This document shows, one piece after another, positions 34,831-45,260 of a stretch of DNA of 64,000 nt. The notes beneath the pieces are model-generated. The model had not been told where the DNA came from. It did not search any database and saw nothing but the letters and a program-made list of their open reading frames with translations. The stretch comes from Undaria pinnatifida (Eukaryota > Sar > Phaeophyceae > Laminariales > Alariaceae): positions 995,501 through 1,059,500 of the forward strand of contig JABAKD010000022.1 in the NCBI GenBank assembly GCA_012845835.1. The letters run 5' to 3'. Position numbers and translations under genes: made by a program. Position 1 is the first letter of the stretch. Each line of letters starts with the position of its first letter.

Positions 34831-35560
34831 ATGAGGCACCTGTATCCTACAACTGTTACGATGAAAACAAAAGTCCTTAGTCGAGGTGTCCCTTCCGTCG
34901 GAACCGTTGTTGGCCAAAAGTTGCCACCCGGGGCCCGTCGAAGCACGCGTCTAATCGCTTTGCGAAGTGCGTCGGCTGTCTTCGTTGCCCTTCGCGTTCC
35001 CTTCCGACATCCAAAAACAACTAGAACAGGCGTTTGACGCCCCGAGACATCGGAGCGGTACGTTGTTGCTGTTGATGTTGTCGCATTGAACCATCGCCAA
35101 TCTATAGCCCATGGTCACGGGACAGGCTCCAGCGGTTCTGCAGTCGAAAAATACCTTCCCAGAGGAAAAACTGAAACAAAAATAGTTCACAGAACTGGAG
35201 CAAACTGTACGCCTCGCCCACGAACAAACATGTCAAATGGCTTCAATAACTCTGGACTCTAAGAACACCCCTCACAGAGAATAAAATCATAACAAGAATA
35301 GTGCATGTAACCGAAACAAATCGCACGCCTTTGACAATAAATTAAAAAGTGATACCAGAAATCGACATGCGCAGGATACACCAACTAAAACCCAGTCCTG
35401 TCCCTTGCACCTGCCCACCCCTCCACCCACTCAACCACCCATCCATCCAACCACCCGACCACGCACACACACACACACACCCACCCCAGCGGTTGTTACG
35501 GAGAGCTCCAATCCTATATCATGTGATAATTCAGCGCTATGATACCCACACACAACCTTA
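34830..35560. other. No gene recognised
   Basis: Unique DNA, then a C-rich and CA-rich stretch (35400-35480, with ACACACACACACAC). Confidence 0.5.
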
Positions 35561-35562
35561 AG

Positions 35563-35604
35563 GTTAACCCTAATCCTACCCCCAACCCCAACCCTAACCC
35601 TAAA
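35563..35604. repeat. Interstitial telomere-like repeat (CCCTAA)
   Basis: TTAACCCTAATCC, then CCCCAACCCCAACCCTAACC and CTAAAGG: about six units of CCCTAA and near variants. The unit is the TTAGGG type, as in brown algae and animals, rather than TTTAGGG. A second scrap (CCTAACCCTAACCCTG) is at 56080-56095. Confidence 0.7.
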
Positions 35605-35741
35605 GGCGAGCCACCCCCAGCCAATAGCGTTTACGGCGACACGGTATGATCGCTCGATCCTATCGGGAAGCTAAGTCACACATACCGGTCTGCGGACACG
35701 CACTGCACCCGTCCGTCTATTAGACGCCACGCAGCAGCGCA

Positions 35742-35965
35742 TCGCCAAATAACGGCATAAAGGATACACACACTCTTTATATCCATACTATATTCGCCAA
35801 ATAAAGGTATATACGATACACGCACTGTTTCATGTCCCTCGACTGTTTGCCAAATAAAGGTACATATGATACACACGCTGTTTCTTATCCCTCGGATGCA
35901 CGGCACTCTACAACGTATCGCCAAACAAAGGTATAGAAGACACACACACACTGTTTTCGTCCGTC
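35742..35965. repeat. Four tandem units of 50-75 bp
   Basis: Each unit has CGCCAAATAAAGGTATA, GATACACACGCTGTTT and a TCCCTCGG-type end. Units start near 35744, 35796, 35847 and 35919. Every unit includes AATAAAGG except the last (AACAAAGG). Confidence 0.85.
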
Positions 35966-36289
35966 GGTTATACGCCACCGTACGCACAGCGTGTAAACCG
36001 ATCTCCTCGTGAGAACGAGGCCTGCCGAGATCTGCTACGGTTGGTCCCTCAGTTCCTACCACGAGAACTCGATACCTCACCGAAAGAGCTGAGTTTCTTA
36101 TTGACATCAACCGCTAGCGCACCCCGCAAAAAAACGACGCCAACAACACCGGGGGGAAACACACACACCAATGGGATTGCAACAATATTGAGGATTTCCC
36201 CAGTTAAGGAGGGATTTTACCCGTCAGCCGTGACAACAAAATGGACCCCAAACTCCCAACACACGGACCGTAGCATAACTCTGCGCGGA

Positions 36290-36455
36290 CGCTGGTGCGT
36301 TCACACGCGACTTGCACGTGCAACATTCGTGTACGGATTTCGCCAACGAACTCTAGGTTTTGACTGTAACGTGAGATTTCCGCGTGTGACGTTTGCGTGC
36401 GGTGTTCGCATGCGATTTTCCCCTGCGACTTTTTCGCGTGCGAGTTCCACCCTTA
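36290..36455. repeat. Degenerate GCGTGCGAxTTTCC short repeats
   Basis: Loose repeats such as GACTTGCACGTGC, TTTCCGCGTGTGACGTTTGC and TTTTTCGCGTGCGAGTTCC. No gene. Confidence 0.4.
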
Positions 36456-37280
36456 TGATACTTCTCATCCGAGCTTTCCGCCCGGCCTCACGGCGTGGAT
36501 CATGTTGACGCAGAGGAAAATAATCACCCCGTACCTGACACGCGCACAAGAAAAAACGGTACAGATGGAATCAGTCGTTCATCAACGGAGTGTTGCCGGA
36601 GGGCATCGTAAAAAATGTGTTATAACTAAAAATTGTTCATCAAATTTTTATTTTTGAACTTCATCGTTTTTTGACAGGCTCATTCGTAATGCTTTTCCTT
36701 GAAAAAATCTCAAGAAATCTCGTTAAAATTGGCAAAAACATTGGACCGCCAAAGCCCGAGACGGGTGTTTCTAACGCGTTTCTCGTCGTTGTTTTTTACC
36801 GTTACACCTTAGGTCCCAAGACAGGTGCACTAGGAAACCCCGGACGTCAGCAGGAAGCCTGCTACGATCGGGGTGGAGCCCCTCTTCGGCCAACACCGCT
36901 TCCGACTTACGTTACAACAGAACCAAAACGCGCAGTTTTCTCAATGGAAACCCCTGAGCTCCTCGACCGAGGAACTGCCCGATACCGTCGGGACGTTATT
37001 CTTGTGCTACCATATTTTTCGTTTTTTTTACACCTAGGCCATGGGAAAGTCCATTGGGTTGCCCTTTCACTTCATCGAAAAAAAAACAGCTTTGGGGTCA
37101 CGTGTAGAGCTCCTCACCTAGCGAGACCCAGGAAAAACTGGTGCCTCTGGTACGCGATATATGTACGCCCTGGTTCGGCTGACATTTTGTTGTTGTTTTT
37201 TGCATATAAGTTATCTTACGTGTTGTGTCTGCCTGTCGTACGTCGAAGTATGCATGCTACTCCTGTAGCGTAATGAGCGG
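36456..37280. other. No convincing gene
   Basis: A 200-codon plus-strand open frame (36671-37273) is present, but its composition drifts, it contains no domain I recognise, and part (CTAGGCCATGGGAAAGTCCA) looks like family X-type repeat. Confidence 0.35.
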
Positions 37281-37289
37281 TACAGGCAG

Positions 37290-37370
37290 GCTTACATGAC
37301 CGGGGTGACGAGCAAGATCTTGGAGCGGGGTCCCCCGCGACCGCCTCCGCCGGCGAACCACGCAGCCTGA
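37290..37370 (+). CDS. Possible short terminal exon
   Basis: After a GTACAGGCAG acceptor, 27 codons with strongly GC-ending codon use lead to TGA at 37368-37370: AYMTGVTSKILERGPPRPPP, then PANHAA. The proline run and codon bias are unlike the flanking DNA, which supports a real 3' exon. Its upstream exons were not found. Confidence 0.3.
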   Translation, partial: AYMTGVTSKILERGPPRPPPPANHAA

Positions 37371-38149
37371 GGGGGTTGGCCAAGGAGATCACCACTCAAG
37401 CGTCAGGACGCATGTAAAAAACAGTTGTGCTACTACTAGTTCGGCCAAAACTAACACAGGTTGATTCGATCAGGGACGAAGGAGGCTTAGTCGCCAATCA
37501 AGTACGGACTCGTTAGAGCTTTAGTGTTGATGTCATTCCACAAAAAGTAGGAGTTGGTTGAAATTTGATCCGGATGATATGCGAAAAAAAATATATATTT
37601 CAATGAAGAGATGTGCCATTTTCCTGCATAAAATAACACATACCTGGTACTTGTACCATTTCTGAATTAATGGAGGGGCCAGTTTCCCACAGAAAAGCAG
37701 GGGAGTAAAGGCCAGTCATGATTAGCTCGCAACACGACAGAAGACACAGGTACGGTTGTCACCCTTCGAGGACCAACGCTCACATGGGAAGGGTGGACCG
37801 TCGCTGGACCACGTCCGGCGGCGTCAGGCTGTTGTTCTCATCGCCCGGGGTTTCTTTAGTGGGTGAGCTTGCGCTAGTCTCACTCTACCCGGAGGGATGA
37901 CTTTCCGAATGGCTATCGATACCGCACCTGGTCCCCAAGGATCAAGTAGTGTCGACATGCTCACATATCCGTATACAACGACAGCTTGCGCTGCTTGTGT
38001 AGTGACGGTGACCGCCGGTAGGGTAGGGTAGGGACAACTCACGCTGTCACATCCATGGGAACTGAAGGATGCGCCCGTTAGCGCTGGACTGCGAATGCAA
38101 TTGAGTTAAGCTGAAACGCAACTACATACGAAAATACGAGGAAGCGTGC

Positions 38150-38190
38150 CGAGCTTAAGCTATATATGTTCCCCATCCGCCGGAGGATGA
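38150..38190 (-). repeat. Hairpin tail motif, reverse copy
   Basis: CATCCGCCGGAGGATGAAAA on the plus strand, the complement of the motif at 7198 and 39950, followed by an A/G-rich stretch (38186-38240). Confidence 0.6.
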
Positions 38191-38762
38191 AAAGAAAATA
38201 AAAGCAGAAAAGAAAAGAAAACAAAACAAGAAAAGAAAAGGGTTGGCACGCTAAAGAGGCAAAAAGTCGCCCGACCCTACAAAACAGCAACAGGTATATC
38301 TCATCCCCTTTAGGACTAGCTGCACCCACGTCTTGGGCGGGACGAAACACTTGGCCTTCACTCCGTTGGGCTAATCTCCGCACTAGCCAAAGCCGTTAAG
38401 TTGCACTTGCGGCGTATCGGGCATGACAGTTACGGCAAATCAAGGCTCGCCCTTACACGAAATTACCGAAAATCAGCTTTCGGAATGACGTACAGCAGCT
38501 GGGGCAAACAAAACGGGGACGACAAAAAACCATCCCCGGGTTTCCACTGTTCCTTCACGAGTTCCAAAAATGAAAAGGCTGTAGCACAACTTAAACTGAA
38601 CGGAGTTTTGACGTCGCGAGAGCAAGGCGGAGCACGCAACAAGTACTATAACGTAGAGAGCTATCTCCAACCCGTTCAATTGCAACCATTTTTTGAGGGA
38701 CACTACTTGGAATTGGACTGGTCTATTTTTCGCAGCGGCAAGCGGCTTGTTAGCGCACTCAC

Positions 38763-38957
38763 AGAATAGAGTGCTCGGAAGACGACGTAAACCCATCCCG
38801 CGATGGCGATGCCGCGATAGTCGGTTACGTTGATCGCAGCCAGGCCGATATTGAGCCAAAAGAGGGTCAAAAACGGCATGGCCTGCTCCAGAAGATTGCC
38901 CACTATACGGTCCCAGGCGAGCATCGCCTTATCCGTCACGTTGTAGTACCGCTCGAA
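38763..38957 (-). CDS. MAPEG-like membrane protein, exon 2
   Basis: Minus-strand exon between ATTCGATGCAG and a TATTCT/GTGAGT donor: 195 nt, exactly 65 codons, phase 0 both ends. It continues the exon at 40404-40535 as SKGER-type joint followed by FERYYNVTDKAMLAWDRIVG, then a membrane segment LEQAMPFLTLFWLNIGLAA, then GIAIAGWVYVVFRALYS. The order (Arg-rich loop, F-[DE]-R-Y, DR at the start of a long helix with N-x-x-E, then A-G-x-x-Y-x-x-x-R-x-x-Y) is that of the MAPEG superfamily (microsomal glutathione transferase / eicosanoid enzymes), four-helix ER membrane proteins. The conserved N, E and R of the family can be seen. The exon for the last helix was not placed. Confidence 0.7.
38764..38770. 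other. Unplaced 3' part of the MAPEG-like gene lies below this point
   Basis: A fourth helix of about 25-30 residues is expected downstream on the minus strand. The only well-formed acceptor nearby (GTTTTGTTTGCCCCAG, near 38510) leads to just eleven codons (LLYVIPKADFR) before a stop, too short for the helix, so the gene end is unresolved or the copy is truncated. Confidence 0.3.
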
Positions 38958-38973
38958 CTGCATCGAATTCGTT

Positions 38974-39117
38974 ACATCGGCGGGCGGGGGGGGGGGGGGG
39001 GGGGTGTACTCATCTATTGCGTGCCTTTGCCATTTGACCATGCCATTGACCATGCATTCCTTTCGAGATGGAGCACCGTTCCTACTCCTAGTAGGGAAAC
39101 CTTCGGCGTCCAAAATG
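38974..39117 (-). repeat. Poly-C-tailed dispersed repeat, module B
   Basis: Minus-strand copy: CTACTAGGAGTAGGAACGGT, GCTCCATCTCGAAAGGAATG, CATGGTCAATGG, GATGAGTACACC, then a poly-C tail (plus-strand G-run 38982-39004). It sits in the intron of the MAPEG-like gene, immediately 5' of exon 2. Confidence 0.8.
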
Positions 39118-39212
39118 CTTCTTTCCTGTCAAAAACATAAAAAGGGGTGGTGTATACATACCCCATAACACGCGCGATCGACGTATGATATCACGCGCAG
39201 CTTGCAAAGATG

Positions 39213-39325
39213 ACTTTTGATCAAAGTCCTTTTCGGTCGAGTTTTGATCAAAGTCCTTTTCGGTCGAGTTTTGATCAAAGTCCTTTTAGGTCGAGTTTTG
39301 ATCAAAGTCCTTTTCGGTTGGTATC
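39213..39325. repeat. Four 27-bp tandem repeats
   Basis: TTTTGATCAAAGTCCTTTTC followed by GGTCGAG, repeated four times at a 27-bp step. The 27-bp length keeps a frame open (FDQSPFRSS repeated), but this is a minisatellite within an intron. Confidence 0.9.
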
Positions 39326-39605
39326 ATTTTCGGTCAATATCACACCTCAAGTATGCTTATTTTTCCATTTCTTTCAAAAGGGGTGGATATTTCATAATTT
39401 TACGTATCCGAGAGAGACGAGTACATATATACGTAATAGTGCAAGAGTGAAACCATACGTTAACCCACACAAATTATAAGGCATTCACAAATCTCAGTGA
39501 GTGTCTATTCTCGAGAAGAAACTACACAAAACGAAAAGGGGCTTTGGTCCAATCCTGCACAACCGCAGAGTCTTTTTGTGGCATGGTGCGCTCTGCCCAT
39601 GTAGG

Positions 39606-39710
39606 GGGAGGAGTGTACTCATTTCATGCACAGCCGTACTCTGAAGATCACAGACCGTCGCACCGCTACAATACCGAGACGGAGCACGTCGGGTTTCCAC
39701 CGACCAGGCA
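39606..39710 (-). repeat. Poly-C-tailed dispersed repeat, module A (short copy)
   Basis: Minus-strand: TGCCTGGTCGGTGGAAACCC, GACGTGCTCCGTCTCGG, TGCATGAAATGAGTACAC and a short C-rich tail (plus GGGGGAGG at 39606). Confidence 0.7.
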
Positions 39711-39930
39711 ATATCTTTGGAGGGTGTTGGCAACGTGGAACCCGACCAATTAACCCACCACCCGGATGCTCTGTGCTCGTATTCCCGCTCGACCTCACCA
39801 AACCAAAAGCCAACGGGAAGGTGGCGGGCATCGGTCGAGTAGTTTTACCGCAAAGATAGCGGCATGGTGTGTTGCTCATGAGGGGGGGGGCTTAATCATC
39901 CGAGGCTCATCACTTAAAGACATTTACCTC

Positions 39931-39992
39931 TTTTTTTTTTTTTTTTTTATCCTCCGGCGGATGGGGAAAAATAAAGCTTTAGCTCACCACAC
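39931..39992 (+). repeat. T-run plus hairpin-and-AATAAA tail motif
   Basis: A 17-base T-run is followed by ATCCTCCGGCGGATGGGGAA and AATAAAGCTTTAGCTCACCA, nearly identical to 7194-7240 where a TATATA and T-rich stretch takes the same position. Confidence 0.75.
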
Positions 39993-40403
39993 CGCGTATT
40001 TTCATACGCGTCGTGTGTCGATTTAACTCAGTTGCTTTCGCAGCCCAACGCTAGCTGGCGCACCCTTCGAGTCCCATTGTAGGTATAGCGTAAGCTGTCC
40101 CTATCATTGGTCCTCGTTACAACCCCGGCAGCGGACGCTGCCGTTGTACCATTAAAAAATATATATATATACTAGTAGCCCATCCTTTACAGTTACACAA
40201 ACCCATGAGGTACGCATCTGACGAATGATACTGCTGTAAAATACACATTCATTTCTACTGTGTAGGTGTGAATACAAAATTACACCTCGGACAGTTCACG
40301 ATCTATCCAGATCCTATGCTTGGGTAGCTTGAGGAGCCCCGTCGGTGACAAATATTCGGGCTCAAAAAGCGCAATCCACCAACGTAGCAGGGCTAAGGCT
40401 TAC

Positions 40404-40535
40404 CCTCTCGCCACGGCTCTTGTAGGATTTTTGGAGTCGTGTTTTGGCGACGGCTTGTCCGACGACGCACCCGTAGAATACGACCACGTACATCGCGGTG
40501 ATGTACACCCCTTGGCGTATCGCGTTCCCGTCCAT
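40404..40535 (-). CDS. MAPEG-like membrane protein, exon 1
   Basis: Starts at ATG (40533-40535) and runs 44 codons to AGG followed by GTAAGC (donor read from plus GCTTACC at 40398-40404). The peptide is MDGNAIRQGVYITAMYVVVF, continuing with YGCVVGQAVAKTRLQ and a basic loop KSYKSRGER. One N-terminal membrane helix followed by a basic loop ending R-G-E-[KR] is the expected start of MAPEG family members, and phase 0 fits exon 2 at 38957 after a 1.45-kb intron full of repeats. An in-frame extension upstream of the ATG exists but has no coding character. Confidence 0.7.
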
Positions 40536-40984
40536 GTTCGAGGTGGAGACGTTACCTATCCCGCTGGTTGTTTTTGGGACAAAATAGCAACAGCGGAAGG
40601 ATCGTGGTTGCTGGGTGAAAAATGGGTCAAGTACAGTTGCGCTTGGTTTGGAACAAAACAGCAACAGCCGAAAGAAGCGTCATGGTTCAGTGAAAAATCT
40701 TTTAGGTATATACAGGCTACCATTGTCCTCATAAAAACCGGGAGAGTTGGCCCAAAAGCGCCGGTTCCGGGCAACGCCTCTGATATGAAGCAGGTACAGT
40801 ACAAACATGGATTTTGAGCATGACTACTGGTGAGTTGTGGGGCGAATCTTACCCTCGCACAACGAAAAAAGCGGGGGAGGATCATGCGAAACGCACCGCA
40901 TCGGCAAGACATCTTGGGGCTTTGCAGCGCGCAAATGCAGAATAAATGGCAGAAATATCAACAGCAGCAGCCATTGCAGTAGGT

Positions 40985-41150
40985 GTATTATAGTAGCAGT
41001 AGTAGGTGCAGAAGTATTAGTGTCAGTAGTAGCATTAGTAGCCGTAGCAGTAGCAGCTGGAGCGGGAGTAGGACTAGGACTAGGACTAGCAGTACCATTA
41101 CCAACAGCACAGCACTAGGTGCAGTAGTAGTATTAGCAGTAGCAGCAGCA
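40985..41150. repeat. AGT/AGC/AGG trinucleotide-rich tract
   Basis: Imperfect GTAGCAGTAGTAG and GGACTAGGACTAGGACTAG runs just beyond the 3' end of the minus-strand gene. Confidence 0.7.
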
Positions 41151-41158
41151 GAAACATC

Positions 41159-41235
41159 TTAGCCGCCATCACCCACAACAGCAAGCGTCCTTTCACATCT
41201 GCACCAGCCGCCATTACGTACAAGCACAACAACAG
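41159..41235 (-). CDS. Unknown minus-strand gene, candidate terminal exon
   Basis: Acceptor TATTCGTCGTTTCAG, 77 nt to TAA. With the single base left by the exon at 41799 it completes an Ala codon and reads AVVVLVRNGGWCRCERTLAV, then VGDGG and stop. Phase agreement with the preceding exon is the main support. Another frame is also open and would add a Leu-rich tail, so the assignment is moderate at best. Confidence 0.35.
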
Positions 41236-41798
41236 CTGAAACGACGAATACAATGTTTCCGGGATAACCAAAGGGAGCACTGGCCACCGAAACCTCAAGT
41301 TAAAACTAAAACATGGCGACTTTGGACGGTGAGCAACGGCGCTACTATGTATACTGCGACTAAAAAACAAAGCATGGCATATCTACCGCAACAGATAAAG
41401 TGTCATTAATAAGCCGGTAATACCTGCATTCAAGCTTTTACGGACAAAAAACCGCCTGACCTTCGGGTCGGATCAGTTTGAAGCAGTCAAAAGTTGTAAG
41501 CAGATTCTGCCTGAAAGGGTGGGTGCCCTTGTTAAGGGGTTGACGATAACGGCGGTCTTGCCCTCACATTATCACCGGGGAACATTGCAACGAGGACTAA
41601 ATGCCAATAGCAAAAACAAAACAGGAGAAAACATAGGTGTTTGTGAATATCGCGGGTTATGACTACTGTACGAGTACACGGTCTTCCGTAATAGCCCAAT
41701 TCCCTGATTTGCTTTCCATTTACTTGGGCCTTTCTGTTTCCTTTCCGTTATTTATTTTCCTTTGCTTGGCCCTTTCTGTTTTCTTTTTGGGTAGATAC

Positions 41799-41943
41799 CC
41801 TTGAGGGCTGCGGGGGCGATGATGTCGGTATGGACACCGCCGCCAAAGACACAGCAGCAGGCAGAGAACAGACCAGCCAGCAACGCTCCTAACCCTCCAG
41901 CAGTTGCATTCGGAACCCAGTCTGGGTGCTGCCCCGACGCCGA
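41799..41943 (-). CDS. Unknown minus-strand gene, internal membrane-type exon
   Basis: From GACACCACCCCAG to AAGG/GTATCT, 48 codons plus one base: SASGQHPDWVPNATAGGLGA, LLAGLFSACCCVFGGGVHTD, IIAPAALK. It carries one clear hydrophobic, Gly/Cys-rich segment that could cross a membrane. Entry in phase 0 fits the exon at 42503-42600. A decayed copy of this exon lies just upstream at about 42035-42200. I do not recognise the family. Confidence 0.5.
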
Positions 41944-42024
41944 CTGGGGTGGTGTCATCGGCGATCATCTGCTTTGTGGGTGTGTTTTTTTCTTGACTCA
42001 TTAATTAGCCTCGTGTTATTGTAT

Positions 42025-42205
42025 TGGGTGCGGGGGTGATGATCACGGCATGGGCACCACTGCTGGCGCCAGAAACAGCAGTGTGTAGCGTGCAGGTGAT
42101 AGCCCATGCGGCAATGCTTCTACTCCTACAGCAGGATCATTCGAAACCCACAATGGTTGCTGCCCCCGACGTTGGTCGGATGGCTTCATCAGCTTTTGTT
42201 GCTAG
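42025..42205 (-). pseudogene. Decayed duplicate of the exon at 41799-41943
   Basis: Plus-strand landmarks GTGCGGGGGTGATGAT, GGCA.GGGCACC.CTG, AGAAACAGCAG, TTCGAAACCCA.AATGG and GCTGCCCCCGACG line up in order with GGGGGCGATGATGTC, TATGGACACCGCCG, AGACACAGCAG, TCGGAACCCAGTCTGG and GCTGCCCCGACG. Frameshifts and a stop break the reading frame. Confidence 0.65.
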
Positions 42206-42269
42206 TTGCCGGCTGGCTGTTGAGCTGCGTTGGTTGGATAGCTACATCTGATTTGCTGCTAGTTGCTGG

Positions 42270-42430
42270 CTGGCGGTCGTGTTTTGTTTCAATTTTTTTT
42301 CCGGTGCCGTCCTGTTTCTCTCTTCGTTTTCAACTGTTTTTCGCTTAGGTTTTTTTTTTCTTTCTTTTTTTATCGTTTTCCTGTTTCTCCCCCATTTTTT
42401 CTTTGTTTTCTTCCTTTTTGGTTGCGAAAT
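42270..42430. other. Pyrimidine-rich intron tract
   Basis: Runs of TTTTTCTTTC and CTGTTTCTC over 160 bp, on the strand opposite to the gene, so purine-rich in the transcript. Confidence 0.5.
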
Positions 42431-42502
42431 AGCCTGGTGTGCTGACTAGCGTATCCCTTGCCCCGTGTGTTCATTGCGATTGGCATTGCATGGCCAAACA
42501 AC

Positions 42503-42600
42503 CTTTTGCTTTATGACATATGCAATGTCCATCGCTGCCTCGTAACCCGTGACCACAAAGCTCGCCTCTCTGGGAGACATCGGCGCGGGCACTGGTTGTT
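42503..42600 (-). CDS. Unknown minus-strand gene, internal exon
   Basis: Between CATCTACATCCAG and CAAAAG/GTTGTT. Two bases complete the first codon (probably Glu), followed by QPVPAPMSPREASFVVTGYE and AAMDIAYVIKQK, ending in phase 0, which fits 41943. A Pro-rich start passes into a mostly helical segment. A frame-broken copy of this exon and its acceptor is present at about 48300-48391 on the same strand. Confidence 0.5.
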
Positions 42601-42837
42601 CTGGATGTAGATGGGTGCAAATAAATATCAGTACGATGTGAAGAACACGCACACCTGAAATCTAGCCGCCCCCCAAGAAAGGCTAAGAAAGCGTACCGAT
42701 GGAACAAAAAAGTACTACTTCGCATGTAGGCTGAGCTATAAACTTGTTCAGGCTGGTCGGTGCCACTTGCTGGGTTTGCTTCCGGTGTGGCTATCAATAT
42801 TTTTCTCTCTTTACTACTTAGTAGCATGTTTTCAAGA

Positions 42838-42857
42838 GTCCCCCCCCCCCCCCCCTT
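42838..42857. repeat. Poly-C run
   Basis: An uninterrupted C-run of about 18 bases followed by TTTTTC. No dispersed-repeat module was recognised next to it. Confidence 0.8.
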
Positions 42858-42859
42858 TT

Positions 42860-44640
42860 TCAAGTTGCGACCTCCTCGGGATTTCCAGCCAATCACATCC
42901 GAACGGGAATCTGGCACGCAGGCAGGTACCTCGGTACACATTACGTGCACTGCAGTACCGCAGTGCCCATAGTGCCGGGTTAGGGCAGGAGGGGGGTACT
43001 ACCCCCCAAAAATCACTACGTACCGAGGTTAGTCCACAAACGCGAGCAGCCTTGTACCTGCTGCTGCCGCGCATCAAAAATAGTGCCATCATGACGATGC
43101 ACAGGGCGAAGAATTAAAGCCTTTGAACGTTTTTAGGCTAGCTTGCCTTGCGCGAGTGGCACTGAGCGGCAGGCGTACAACGCGTTAAAAAAGTTGAACG
43201 CGCCCCACCTGCCGTAGCTTGGAAAAAAAAAAACGCCGTACACGTTGAAACATACCTGGCGAAACCTTCAGGGACGCTGCACTCCTCGGTAATGCCACTT
43301 TTCATCGAAAAACCCTGCCGCGGCCGTAAACAGGGAACAACAAACTTCCTTTTTTAGTGCTACGACGCTGTCGACAACAACAAAAAACTCCCGTTGGCTC
43401 AAGGGATACTACCTCCCAATGACTAGAGGGTTGCCGGATTTTGATAACACACAAAAACTAGAGCTATCGCACGCAGCATGCAAAGCTGATTGTCGACGAA
43501 ACCCTTGATATCACAGCTGAGAGCTGAGGTGTTTTTCAATCTGTGAACGAAAATACACATACAGTTGACCGGTAGAAATGGAACAATATTTTCTGTAAGA
43601 AGTGCTACTGGCTGGTTACGAAGGCAAACATATTCCAGGCACACGCACACCAACACCCTGCGAGAACCTTAAGGAAGAGGAAGAAGGGGGCGTGTTGGGG
43701 TACGGAGCAAATTAAGCCTGGGTAGCACCGAATCGCCAGTTGGAATGTTTTCGTGGGTGCACCGGTTTGACGCGAGGAGTGTTACGATACTTTCTTTGGG
43801 GCCCATGGGGGTATGGGAGTCATGGGAGGGCGCGGGAGCGCGCGACATAGCACATAAAGACGACCTAGGAGTTGTCTGCGGCAGCAGCAACAAAATACGG
43901 CCATGGCCTGACCAAGAGGCTCCATCGGGGGGGGGACTGGGTGGCACACGAAACTCCGGTGAAAACAATCTGACAAACGTGCGGAACTGATGTTTATGTA
44001 AAAGAAACTAAGGAATTCGTGGTCGAGCCGCAACGGCGATACCATAACTTCCAGGGAGAATTTCAGACGCTTCCCGAGGGTGCCGCTTGCATGGCTAACC
44101 TCGCCTGCTCTGAGGCATGCCTTGCGCCATGCAGCACAGGGCACCTAATAATAAACAGGGTGCGATTAGAAAGGCGGAATTATATCTGCAGGGAAACAAG
44201 ACATCCGGGAGCCGTTGTACTGAAAATAGTGTAGAAAACATCCTCTCCCAACTACGAAACCCAACCCGGGTCAATATTTCGTAATTAGGTGTTCGGTGTT
44301 GTAATTGCGTGCGAATTTGCGTTCCGTGTCAAGAGCCAAGAGCACTCGCTGCCCCCGGGACGGTACCCCTGCCTTATAAGAGCCGAGTTGAACTGCAAGG
44401 TCCCGTCCCACACGTCAGCGAGGGTTATTTTCAGCCTACGATCTGTCACGCAGAATAGTCCCATACCTCGGACAGATGGGTCACCGATCACTCTACTTGA
44501 TTATCTAGATATTTCAGGAAAGATCTGTATGTTCTAGCTCATGTTACCCGGTGAGAGCCGCACGGTCTTTGTGATCTGCCAGTTTTTCTGGGTTAGATAT
44601 GTACTCCATAGATGCATGTCCAGCATAACATCTCGTGACT
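42860..44640. other. No gene recognised
   Basis: Contains a fragment (43455-43530) related to the right end of the 500-bp repeats at 7 and 10.7 kb (GAGCTATCGCACGCAGC, GCAAAG.TGATTGTCGACGAAA). Open frames are short. At least one exon of the minus-strand gene should lie between 42.6 and 47.2 kb but was not found. Confidence 0.45.
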
Positions 44641-44664
44641 GAGATACGGGATGTAATGAGGATG

Positions 44665-44760
44665 AATTATATTACCTGTATGATCTATATGATCTAGATC
44701 ATGATCTTTCCGACGGTAGATGATCAAGATCGTAGATGATCTAGATCATGATCCGCCGAG
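44665..44760. repeat. GATC-rich palindromic tract
   Basis: ATGATCTAGATCATGATC occurs twice (44690 and 44735) within TATGATCTATATGATC-type DNA. TGATCTAGATCA is a perfect 12-base palindrome. Similar tracts occur at 53.3, 61.6 and 63.8 kb. Confidence 0.75.
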
Positions 44761-45170
44761 GTGTGAAGTTCCAAACGAATCCAAACATCTAAAATCCTGT
44801 ACGTAGGTCTGCGAGGTGGTTGACTATACTATTAGTAGGTCTAAGTCACTGACTAGGTGTTAATTAATCACAACAGATACCACAACAGCGATTAACAGTT
44901 GCGCGCGGGAAGTTTACGTAGTGTTGCGTCTTGGTATTTGATCGGCGTGTTTCGCGGTGGGAATTGAGTTATTATATGCATCAAGACCAAGAAAAGTCAG
45001 TTGTTTGGCTTTCGCCGCCGACATAGTAATCAGTCGTGAGTCCTGCTTATCTCGCAGCCCTACTAAAACACCGTGCGGAGTGGAACGGACGACACGGGGA
45101 ACCCTCGATCCGAGCCAATCAGTCAAATCGGTCGAACTGGGTTTTATCAAACTCTTCGAAACACTCTAGC

Positions 45171-45260
45171 TGTGAGTTTGACCAGATGAGTGGTCGGCAT
45201 TCATCTCGCAACCTGCGTGATACTTCTGCCGCGCGTTTGTATACATGTGTTCCTCTCTAA
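45171..45260. repeat. Duplicated 90-bp segment, copy 1
   Basis: TGAGTTTGACCAGATGAGTG, GTCGGCATTCATCTCGCAA, CTGCGTGATACTTCTGCCGC recurs with changes at 46194-46285 (TGAGTTCGACTGGTTGAGTG and on). Confidence 0.7.

Noticed and set aside
36671-37273. 200-codon plus-strand open frame
   Set aside because: No domain, drifting composition, repeat-like parts; likely chance.
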